Assembly: GCF_900403705.1 (NCBI RefSeq)
Contig: NZ_OUNR01000012.1
Coordinates: 248,001 to 312,000, forward strand
From: Nitrospira lenta
GTDB lineage: Bacteria; Nitrospirota; Nitrospiria; Nitrospirales; Nitrospiraceae
Length of the DNA: 64,000 nt
Direction: 5' to 3'
Positions 57,077 through 64,000 of this stretch are shown piece by piece (within the stretch, counting starts at the first letter, position 1; each line of letters opens with the position of its first letter). The notes below the pieces were generated by a model. That model saw nothing but the letters and a program-made list of their open reading frames with translations. It ran no database searches and was not told the origin of the DNA. The position numbers and the translations under genes are program-made.

Positions 57077-59757
57077 TGGCATTCTATCGGCAGTGGCACA
57101 CGGTGGCGTCGCAAGGTACGTTCGGCCTTGTCGTCGCCGTGATCGGCGCCGGCCTGTTGGGTCTGAGCGGGGTATGGATGGTCGAGCAGGAATTAGTGGC
57201 GCGGGGCGGCGAGAGTCTCGCACTGGGCGCAACGGAAGTGGCGGGCAAGCTGGATGCGATGCTCCGGGAGCGGGACGGAGACATCGAGCTATTGGCCACG
57301 GCCCCGCAAGTGCGCGGTTCCGATGCCGCCCGGATCGTTGAGCACTTGCGCGCGGTGCAGCGCGCCTACCCCGTGTACGCGCGTCTGGCCGTCGCGGACA
57401 GAACCGGCCGGGTCATCGCCTCCACCGACCAGGCCTGGATCGGGCGAGACGTTCGGGACGCGTCGTGGTTCCAAGCGGTGTGGCATATCCCCCGGGTGTA
57501 CGCTGAAACGGTCAAGAAGACGAGCCAGGCGATGGCACGCGGGCAATTGCAGAGTGTCGTGTTTTCTGCGCCGATTCATGGCGATCTCGGCGCGTTTCAC
57601 GGAGTCATCATGTCGGAGGTCGATGCGGGCCTGTGGAATCAGCTGGTGGAGGAGACGGTGAAGCAGTTCGCCTCCCAAACCCAGAACTTCGGAACCGTGC
57701 GGTATCGGATCTTGGATGCTGATGGGAATTTGCTGCTGACGCTTGATGACCGGGATAATTTGGCCATCAATCTGCGTGAACTGGGCCTGCCATCGGCCGT
57801 CAAAGTGGCCACGAGCCGTCCGGGGTATGTCGAAGAGACGCATCGCATCCGAAACGTTCCAGTGGTGACCGGGTATGCCCGAATGCAGGGTGTGCGTTCG
57901 CTCGCGACTTTGCAATGGGGCGTACTCGTTCGAGCCGATCGGGCCAATATGCTGGCCAGCATCCGGAACTTGCTGGCGAAGATTGTGCTGGTTGGCACTG
58001 CGGGATTTGTCCTCATGTTGGGGCCCATTGTGTGGGTGAAGCACAGTCAGCACCGTGAACAGGAGAAGGCGGCGCGGGCGCAACGCCTGTTGCGGGACCG
58101 TGACGCGCAGCTCGGCGCAGTGGTCACGCATGCCATTGACGGCATTATCAGCATCGATCAAGCCGGGTGTATTCTCTCGTTCAATCCTGCCGCCGAAAAA
58201 CTCTTCGGCTATTCCGCGGACGAGGCGATGGGACGCAATGTCAGCATGCTGATGCCGGAGCCGTATCGGTCCGAGCATGACGGATATCTCTCGGCGTTTC
58301 TCCACACGGGAGTGGCCAAGGTCATCGGTCAGGGCCGTGAAGTGGTCGGCCGACGGCGCGATGGATCGATCTTTCCCATGGATTTGGGGGTCAGCGAGAT
58401 GGAGCTCGATGGCCAGCGCTGCTTCACCGGCATTGTGCGGGATATCACGGCGCGGAAGGCCGCAGAGCGGAACGTTCAAGAGAGCGAGATGCGCCTTCGT
58501 GCGGTCATCAATGGCGCTATGGACGCGATCGTGACCATGGACGAGGCGGGTCGGATCTGCGGCTGGAATCCGAGAGCCGAGGAAGTTTTTGGATGGTCGG
58601 AGCGAGACGCGGTGGGGCGGGACCTGGCTGAGCTGATCGTGCCTCCGTCACTTCGTGAGGCGCATCGGGTGGGATTGGCCAACTATTTGGCGACGAATGC
58701 CGGACCGCGGCTGAATCAGCAAGTCGAAATCACCGCGATTCGGCGGACGGCGGAGGAGTTCCCGGTCGAGTTGTTCATAATCCCGGTCAAGCTGGAGCAC
58801 ACGGTGCTCTTCAGCGCGTTCATTCGGGACATCAGTGCGCGCAAGGCCATGTTGAAACAGCTTGAGGAAGGCGCCGTGTATTTTCGTATGTTGTCGGAGC
58901 TGCTGCCGCTGAGTTTGTTCGAACTGAACCACGAGGGGCAGTGCGTGTACCGCAACCGGGCGTTGGACCAGCTGTTGGAGCAGGGCGGAGTGTGGCCTGC
59001 CGGAGCCTCGCCGAACCTGTCCTGGCGGGAGTGGGTGTGCCACGAAGACCGGCGACAGATTGACGATGCTTGGGCGGGCTTGCGTGAGGGCATGGTTCCG
59101 ATCAGTGAAGAATGCCGGCTGGCCGCTGCCGGATCGGCCCTTTGTTGGGTGCAGGTATCCGTCTGGCCCCTGGAGACGGATCACGGGGTGCGGTATTTGG
59201 CAGTGATGGAAGACATTACCGATCGCAAGCGGACCGCCGCGCACACGATGCGCCTGCTTCGGCAGGGGCAGTTTGAATTGCGGACGGCGACGGAGGCCAA
59301 ACATCTGGCGGAGCTTCTGGCCTATGCATATCCGGACCCGTCGCGTACGCAATTGGGTTTGGTGGAGTTGCTGGTGAATGGCGTCGAGCATGGCAACCTG
59401 GGTATCTCCTATCAAGAAAAAACCGCGCTGCTGGAAGAAGGCCGCTTGGATGATGAAGTGGCACGGAGACTGGCGCTCCCTATCCACGCGTCGAAGCGCG
59501 TGCGGGTGGCAATGGACCGGAGCGAGAAGGAATTACGGATTTCTATCGTCGATGACGGAGAGGGATTTGACTGGGCGAAGTATCTGAACCTCGATCTGGC
59601 GAATCTGGTGGATTCTCACGGGCGTGGCATCGCGATATCCAAGAGTCTCAGCTTTGACCGGCTGGAATACCGGGGTTGTGGCAATCAGGTGGTTGCGTGG
59701 ACCCATCTGGATCACCCTGGCACTGACTCGGACGGGCGTTCCGAGCAAGCCGCCTAG
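57076..59757 (+). CDS. PAS-rich sensor with anti-sigma-type ATPase domain
   Basis: The 893-residue protein starts in the stop of the preceding kinase (TAATG). Its N-terminal membrane sensor is related to the neighbour's (ASHWFQAV there, ASWFQAVW here; RIRNVPVVTGYARM against [14 protein letters not shown]). Three PAS domains follow (about 345-720). The C-terminus (740-875) is a GHKL ATPase of RsbW type (LGLVELLVNGVEHGNLG, VDDGEGFDW, HGRGIAISKSL) with no HisKA and no phosphorylatable histidine. It may act on an anti-anti-sigma factor or be a kinase partner of its neighbour. Confidence 0.85.
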   Translation: MAFYRQWHTVASQGTFGLVVAVIGAGLLGLSGVWMVEQELVARGGESLALGATEVAGKLDAMLRERDGDIELLATAPQVRGSDAARIVEHLRAVQRAYPVYARLAVADRTGRVIASTDQAWIGRDVRDASWFQAVWHIPRVYAETVKKTSQAMARGQLQSVVFSAPIHGDLGAFHGVIMSEVDAGLWNQLVEETVKQFASQTQNFGTVRYRILDADGNLLLTLDDRDNLAINLRELGLPSAVKVATSRPGYVEETHRIRNVPVVTGYARMQGVRSLATLQWGVLVRADRANMLASIRNLLAKIVLVGTAGFVLMLGPIVWVKHSQHREQEKAARAQRLLRDRDAQLGAVVTHAIDGIISIDQAGCILSFNPAAEKLFGYSADEAMGRNVSMLMPEPYRSEHDGYLSAFLHTGVAKVIGQGREVVGRRRDGSIFPMDLGVSEMELDGQRCFTGIVRDITARKAAERNVQESEMRLRAVINGAMDAIVTMDEAGRICGWNPRAEEVFGWSERDAVGRDLAELIVPPSLREAHRVGLANYLATNAGPRLNQQVEITAIRRTAEEFPVELFIIPVKLEHTVLFSAFIRDISARKAMLKQLEEGAVYFRMLSELLPLSLFELNHEGQCVYRNRALDQLLEQGGVWPAGASPNLSWREWVCHEDRRQIDDAWAGLREGMVPISEECRLAAAGSALCWVQVSVWPLETDHGVRYLAVMEDITDRKRTAAHTMRLLRQGQFELRTATEAKHLAELLAYAYPDPSRTQLGLVELLVNGVEHGNLGISYQEKTALLEEGRLDDEVARRLALPIHASKRVRVAMDRSEKELRISIVDDGEGFDWAKYLNLDLANLVDSHGRGIAISKSLSFDRLEYRGCGNQVVAWTHLDHPGTDSDGRSEQAA

Positions 59758-60422
59758 CGAGTATCCGTGTGCGGTGCCAGTGGAGCTCCCCAACCCAGGG
59801 ATAATTGGCTCGGCATAGGCTGCAACTGTGCTGTGGGGCTATGAAGGGTCGGCGGAGGTGCGGCGACGGTGCGAGATAGGATCGGCAATTCCTGCAACGC
59901 TCCCCGGCAGGTTCCGCAGAGATGCCGTCGTGGCTGAATGGTCTTGCGCTGACGGCGATACACCCTTCCGCAATTCTTGCAGCGCCACGCAAACTGAGCC
60001 AGCGCCAGCACTTCTTTGTGCAGCGAGTGGTAGATCGTAATCGCGACCAGCCCGCTCCGGTTCATATCGGTCATTTTTCGGACAAAATCAGGGCCATGGT
60101 TCGGCTTCCGTTTCAGGATGTCGAATTGCCATTGATGAATCATTTCATGGGCTAAGGTATTGAGCAGTTCCTGCCCGGCGTAGGGGGTTCGTTCAGCCAA
60201 GCGTGCCATCAAGGGTTCGGACAAGCGTATCTCCCGCGTCGTCCGATTCGGCATCGCGTCATCGAATGCCCGCGGGCGCGGGCCGCCTCGGCTGACGAAC
60301 ATGCCGACCGACGAGGTGAGGCGGCGACTCCATACCACGGGGATCGGCGGCAGCAGCCCTTCAAAGTAGCGCTCGTTTAAGCGGCGCCACTCAGTCTGTA
60401 ATTGTTCAACAGAGAGCGTCAT
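59754..60422 (-). CDS. SprT-like zinc metallopeptidase-fold protein
   Basis: The 222-residue protein has the metal-binding helix H92-E93-M-I-H96 (TLAHEMIHQWQ) and, after a linker, a zinc ribbon CKNC...CGTC near 148-170. This is the arrangement of the bacterial SprT/Spartan-like family. Eukaryotic relatives cut DNA-protein crosslinks; the bacterial role is not settled. The last 35 residues are proline-rich and variable. It overlaps the end of the convergent sensor gene by 4 bases. Confidence 0.85.
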   Translation of the reverse strand: MTLSVEQLQTEWRRLNERYFEGLLPPIPVVWSRRLTSSVGMFVSRGGPRPRAFDDAMPNRTTREIRLSEPLMARLAERTPYAGQELLNTLAHEMIHQWQFDILKRKPNHGPDFVRKMTDMNRSGLVAITIYHSLHKEVLALAQFAWRCKNCGRVYRRQRKTIQPRRHLCGTCRGALQELPILSRTVAAPPPTLHSPTAQLQPMPSQLSLGWGAPLAPHTDTR

Positions 60423-60478
60423 GGCGATGCAGCTCCGTACGTTGCAGGTGGGCCGGTGACGAGTCCAGGAAACCGGTG

Positions 60479-61471
60479 CTAACGGATTTGCTCCAGCACC
60501 GCCGCGGCCAAGAGCGGGAGCATGATTTCATGGTGACCGGTCAGCGCATAGCCCTTGCCGCCTTTTTGAGTCGGGCGCCGTACCACATTGGTCAGGGGCC
60601 GATAGTGCGAGAGGAAATCCATATTCACCGTGGTGATCTTGGTCAGCGGATTGCCCAGATTGCGTCCTAACGAGACTGTTTTCAAAAACACTTCCGGCAG
60701 AATGACGGCCGACCCCACGTTCAGGTAGACCCCTCCTTCCATGCCGGCGACTACCGCGGCCAGCCGGCGAAAATCCAATAGAGAGGTGGCTCCGATGGCG
60801 GCGCCGTCTGCGGCCGGATGCATGTGAATGATATCCGTTCCAATGGCGACGTGCACGGTGACGGGAAGCCCCAGCTTTGCGCCGGTGGCGAGGATGCTGG
60901 TCGCGCGGTTGGGAAACTGACCTTGATAGCGATTGATGTAGTGCCCGACGGCCTCTCCGAGCCCCTGACCATGTTGTGCGCCCAGGGTGATGGCCTCGTT
61001 CAGGATGCGTCCGGTGTCTTCGGCCATGCCGAAGCGGCCTTCGTCGATCTCGGCGTCCACTTCTTCGGACGTGTGCCCCATGAGCGCCAGCTCGAAATCG
61101 TGGATGATGCCGGCTCCGTTCATGGCCACGGCCGTGATGATGCCGCGTTCCATGAGGTCGACGAGCAGCGGCGCGAGACCTACCTTGATCACATGGGCGC
61201 CGATACCGATGATGACCGGGCGTCGTTGGCGATGGGCCGTCGCGATGGCGGCCGCCACGGCGCGCACCGTTTTTACGGCGAGCAGATCGGGCAGCGATGC
61301 GAAGAATTGCTCGAACGAGCCTCCGCGGGTCCAGGGCCTGGCGAAGTCGGCGACCCGCACTTTACTGTGCCGCTTTTTTAGCGGATAGGTGGTCAGATCC
61401 GAGACATCGATCGGAGGAATCAACGGACGCGGGGGACGTTGCGGGGGAGTCCGGTTAGGACGCGGTGCCAA
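60479..61471 (-). CDS. Conserved protein, possibly deoxyhypusine-synthase-like fold
   Basis: The 330-residue protein is well conserved in character: PVIIGIGAHVIKVGLAPLLVDLMERGIITAVAMNGAGIIHDFELALMG, GRFGMAEDTG and AVILPEVFLKTVSLGRNLG. The Rossmann-like layout and GAGIIHDFE region remind me of deoxyhypusine-synthase-like proteins in bacteria, but I would not assign that reaction. It overlaps gmhA by 17 bases in the same operon, which suggests a role near sugar-phosphate or heptose metabolism. The first 20 residues are proline-rich and possibly not translated. Confidence 0.55.
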   Translation of the reverse strand: MAPRPNRTPPQRPPRPLIPPIDVSDLTTYPLKKRHSKVRVADFARPWTRGGSFEQFFASLPDLLAVKTVRAVAAAIATAHRQRRPVIIGIGAHVIKVGLAPLLVDLMERGIITAVAMNGAGIIHDFELALMGHTSEEVDAEIDEGRFGMAEDTGRILNEAITLGAQHGQGLGEAVGHYINRYQGQFPNRATSILATGAKLGLPVTVHVAIGTDIIHMHPAADGAAIGATSLLDFRRLAAVVAGMEGGVYLNVGSAVILPEVFLKTVSLGRNLGNPLTKITTVNMDFLSHYRPLTNVVRRPTQKGGKGYALTGHHEIMLPLLAAAVLEQIR

Positions 61472-62033
61472 GGAGTGTTTCCTCTACGAGTTCGCACAAG
61501 ACATGACCGAGCGTGATATGGCTTTCCTGGATGCGCGCCGTGACGGTCGAAGGGACGACGAACGCATGATCGACGAGGGGGGCGAGTTTGCCGCCGGTGC
61601 CGCCGGTCCAGGCCACGGTGATCAGGCCGCATTCGCGCGCGGCCGCGACGCCTTTCAACACGTTCGGCGAATTGCCGCTAGTGCTGATGCCGATGGCGAT
61701 ATCGCCCTTCTGGCCGTGGGCCCGCACCTGTCGGGCGAAGAGTTCGTCGAAGCCGTAGTCGTTGGCGATGCAGGTGATCGCGGCGATGTCCGTGGCGAGG
61801 GCGATGGCCGGCAACGGCGCGCGCTCGCGCTTGTAGCGGCCGACGAATTCCGCCGCGATATGCGCGGCGTCCGTGGCGCTGCCGCCATTGCCGAAGAGCA
61901 GGACTTTACGTCCTTCGCGAAACGCCGTCACCATCAGCGCGGTGACGTGAGCGATGCGGTCGGCGTGGTCGCGCGCAAATTGTTGTTTGACGGCCGCGCT
62001 ATCGGAGAAGGCCTTGAGGATCAAATCTTTCAT
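61455..62033 (-). CDS. gmhA: Sedoheptulose 7-phosphate isomerase
   Basis: The 192-residue SIS-domain protein has FGNGGSATDAAHIAAEFVGRYKRER, TCIANDYGFDELFARQV and GISTSGNSPNVLKG with a terminal helix TARIQESHITLGHVLCELVE, the GmhA pattern. It converts sedoheptulose 7-phosphate to heptose 7-phosphate, an early step in ADP-heptose synthesis, whose last transferase (rfaE2) is at 52073. It is upstream of and overlaps the previous gene. Confidence 0.92.
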   Translation of the reverse strand: MKDLILKAFSDSAAVKQQFARDHADRIAHVTALMVTAFREGRKVLLFGNGGSATDAAHIAAEFVGRYKRERAPLPAIALATDIAAITCIANDYGFDELFARQVRAHGQKGDIAIGISTSGNSPNVLKGVAAARECGLITVAWTGGTGGKLAPLVDHAFVVPSTVTARIQESHITLGHVLCELVEETLLGTAS

Positions 62034-62087
62034 CTGCCGGCGATTCTAGGCAAGCGCAGTGAGACTGTCAACGCAGGTCCTATGGCG

Positions 62088-63038
62088 CTATGCTTTCGGC
62101 GGCAGGGTCGGTGAGCCCTGCTTGATCGCGCTCATCGCCAGCGCGATCATGGAGCCCACGTCGGAGACGGTTGCCGGGAGAATGAGGGTGTTGGTGGTCT
62201 TGGCCAGCTCGCCGAATTTGGTGATGTATTGTTCCGCCACACGGAGCTGCACGGCTTCCTGACCGCCGGGCATTTGAATGGTCTCGGCCACCTTGCGGAG
62301 TCCTTCGGCGGTCGCTTGGGCGATCGCGAGAATGGCCGAGGCGGCGCCTTCGGCTTCATTGATCTGCTGCTGCTTCTTTGCTTCCGAGGCCTTGATGACT
62401 TGTTGCTTTTCACCCTCGGCTTGATTGATGGCGGCGTCGCGTTCGCCTTCCGAGGTGAGGATGACGGCGCGCTTTTCCCGCTCCGCTCGCATCTGCTTTT
62501 CCATCGCATTGAGCACGTCTTTCGGGGGCGTGATGTTCTTGATCTCGTAGCGCAGGACTTTGACGCCCCAGGGATCCGAGGCTTTGTCGAGCTCATTGAC
62601 GACTTGGATATTGATGTTGGTCCGTTCCTCGAACGTGCGATCAAGCTCGATTTTTCCGACCTCGCTTCGCAGGGTGGTTTGGGCCAGCTGGATCAAGGCG
62701 AATCCGTAATCGCTGATGCCATAGGAGGCACGCTGGGGATGCAAAACCTTGAGGTAGAGGATGCCGTCCACCGAGACCTGGACGTTATCGCGGGTGATGC
62801 AGACCTGCTCGGGGATATCGATCGCGGTTTCTTTGAGCGAATGTTTGTAACGGATGTTGTCGATGAAGGGCAGCAGGATGTGGAAGCCGGCATCCAGCGT
62901 CGCTGAATATTTGCCGAGACGCTCGACGACATAGGCGCTTTGTTGCGGGACGACGACGGCGGTTTTTGCGAAGACGTAGATGACGAACAGGGCCAACAAC
63001 AGGGTGACTAGAAATCCGCCGCTCATACCACCATCCAT
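62088..63038 (-). CDS. qmcA: SPFH/stomatin-family membrane protein
   Basis: The 316-residue protein has one N-terminal membrane helix (GFLVTLLLALFVIYVFAKTAVVV). An SPFH domain follows (QQSAYVVERLGKY, VQVSVDGILYLKV, RSEVGKIELDRTFEER) and then a long coiled coil with EAEGAASAILAIAQATAEGLRKVAE. Such proteins form large membrane-attached oligomers and often pair with NfeD, whose gene starts just upstream. It is transcribed after nfeD. Confidence 0.88.
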   Translation of the reverse strand: MDGGMSGGFLVTLLLALFVIYVFAKTAVVVPQQSAYVVERLGKYSATLDAGFHILLPFIDNIRYKHSLKETAIDIPEQVCITRDNVQVSVDGILYLKVLHPQRASYGISDYGFALIQLAQTTLRSEVGKIELDRTFEERTNINIQVVNELDKASDPWGVKVLRYEIKNITPPKDVLNAMEKQMRAEREKRAVILTSEGERDAAINQAEGEKQQVIKASEAKKQQQINEAEGAASAILAIAQATAEGLRKVAETIQMPGGQEAVQLRVAEQYITKFGELAKTTNTLILPATVSDVGSMIALAMSAIKQGSPTLPPKA

Positions 63039-63066
63039 AATGTTGTCCTCACGTGAAAGGTTCCTG

Positions 63067-63501
63067 TTACTCGCCGGTAATCAAGAGCGTCAGACCGTCT
63101 ATGCCGGTGACTTTGCTGCGTTGTCCCTTGAGCAACGGGGTCAGGGCGGCATTCTTCGCTGACCAGGTGGTGCCCCTGAGCTCGACTTTTCCGATGGCTC
63201 CGGCGGCCAGGGTGTCTACGGGTATGGCGATTTCGCCTATCATCGAATCAACGTCGGGGTGGTTCCCTTCCGCGGTATGGATACGCGCCAGCAGAGGGCC
63301 GCGAAACAGCAGTAATGAGGCGATGGCGATGCCGGAGAAGAGCAGCCATTGGACGGACTCTCCCGGGACGAGTTCCAGCCACGCGAGCGCTCCGACGACC
63401 AGGGCGGCGAGGCCGAAAAAGAGAATGTAGAATCCCCCGGGGGTCATCATCTCGGCGCCCAACAGGAGCAACCCGAGCAAGAGCCAGTACCACCAGATCA
63501 T
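63067..63501 (-). CDS. nfeD: NfeD-like membrane protein
   Basis: Beginning at ATG 63501 gives 144 residues with three hydrophobic segments (MIWWYWLLLGLLLLGAEMM, FYILFFGLAALVVGALAW, WLLFSGIAIASLLLF) and a C-terminal OB-fold domain (IGEIAIPVDTLAAGAIGKVELRGTTWSA). This is the short NfeD1b type that works with SPFH proteins. The frame is open farther upstream but without any membrane-compatible start. It lies 28 bases before the SPFH gene. Confidence 0.85.
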   Translation of the reverse strand: MIWWYWLLLGLLLLGAEMMTPGGFYILFFGLAALVVGALAWLELVPGESVQWLLFSGIAIASLLLFRGPLLARIHTAEGNHPDVDSMIGEIAIPVDTLAAGAIGKVELRGTTWSAKNAALTPLLKGQRSKVTGIDGLTLLITGE

Positions 63502-63650
63502 TGCAGAACCTCGTCTTGAGCGGTGAGCGAGCGCAGAGGCATGAGTAATGGAGGAAAGTCTAAGCCGGTTTCCAGAGACCGTCAAGCAGAACGGGCATGG
63601 CCTGACCGGGAATTGATCACCTCTCTGGCCGATGCTATAGTCCGCGCGCA

Positions 63651-64000
63651 ATGGCTCACGAACAACCCACGAAGGTGTTGCTGGTCGCGTTTACTGACGA
63701 TGCGGCGGCGACCGTCTATGCCATCAATCGGCTCCAGCCGGAGGCGCTCTGCTTTGTGTTGCCGGAGTCCGCGAAGGGGTTGGTGGAGTCGGCTGTTCAA
63801 CCGCACATTGAGCATATGCCCAGACGATGGGATTGGGTCACACTGGCCGATACGATCGATGTGGCTGCCTGCCACCGTGTGCTGGCCGGCGCGCTGCCGG
63901 ATTTGCTGAAGGCGTGGGATGTCCACTCGGGCGATCTGGTACTCGATCTCACCGGCGCCACTCCGGCCATGGCTGGTGCGCTGACGCTGGTGACCCTCCC
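63651..64000 (+). CDS. Partial gene with a CARF-like Rossmann motif
   Basis: An ATG at 63651 opens a frame that runs uninterrupted to the right edge (116 codons). The N-terminus is TKVLLVAFTDDAAATVYAINRLQPEALCFVLPE. Near residue 100 it reads DLVLDLTGATPAMAGALTL. The hydrophobic-DLTGxTxxM pattern resembles the nucleotide-binding loop of CARF-type domains (VDxTGGTKxM), which bind cyclic oligoadenylates. Only about a third of a typical protein is visible and no cas gene is in the window, so this is a guess about fold. It is divergent from nfeD across 149 bases. Confidence 0.5.
   Translation, partial: MAHEQPTKVLLVAFTDDAAATVYAINRLQPEALCFVLPESAKGLVESAVQPHIEHMPRRWDWVTLADTIDVAACHRVLAGALPDLLKAWDVHSGDLVLDLTGATPAMAGALTLVTL

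Noticed and set aside
57289-58479. 396-codon minus-strand frame opposite the second sensor gene
   Set aside because: Antisense shadow; the sense frame carries membrane, PAS and ATPase domains.

Overview
The window joins two different kinds of DNA. Positions 1 to about 32,105 look like most of a Tn7-like transposon carrying a defence island. The rest is GC-rich bacterial chromosome, starting with an arsenic operon and continuing with housekeeping genes (murJ, dtd, ogt, mtgA, engB, two PpiC foldases, mfd, rfaE2, gmhA, SPFH/NfeD). The outer-membrane folding and heptose genes indicate a Gram-negative cell. Gene content and the very large PAS/GAF kinases suggest Nitrospirota, possibly Nitrospira; this is an inference from gene content without any marker gene.

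Transposon, left to right. Two tandem TnsD/TniQ-type target selectors (370-4192) follow what may be the tail of an upstream gene cut by the window edge. Behind them is a partial duplication of the second selector's C-terminal part, fused to a ribbon-helix-helix-like N-terminus (4531-5172). Next come an orphan Xre/MbcA/ParS-type antitoxin-like protein, a conserved HTH/coiled-coil protein, and a WYL regulator with two palindromic operator candidates downstream. These are followed by a small operon of unknown role (VWA protein, three short exported proteins, a dual-specificity phosphatase) and a TM0106-type nuclease-helicase. A complete type I BREX operon (brxA, brxB, brxC, pglX, pglZ, brxL; 14743-27787) comes next, then an unknown gene, a dGTPase-like HD hydrolase, a truncated gene and a yhiN/baiN flavoprotein pseudogene. 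At 31956-32105 I read three dispersed copies of a motif very like the Tn7 TnsB-binding site, ending in an 8-bp terminus beginning TGT. This is what the end distal to the tns genes (the left end in Tn7) should look like, so the BREX system is probably Tn7-type cargo. Transposase genes and the other end would lie left of the window.

Immediately outside that end is an ars operon (arsR, acr3, arsI-like, arsC) with two ATCAA-N6-TTGAT operators. An intact yhiN paralogue of the broken copy follows. The rest is ordinary chromosome: TPR, PilZ, a lemA/TPM/TPM set, murJ to the peptidase/VOC cluster, mtgA, engB, surA-like and lipoprotein foldase genes behind mfd and rfaE2, two very large related sensor proteins encoded back to back, SprT, a deoxyhypusine-synthase-like protein next to gmhA, SPFH and NfeD. 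The window ends inside a gene with a CARF-like motif.

I saw no rRNA, tRNA, CRISPR array or complete insertion sequence.
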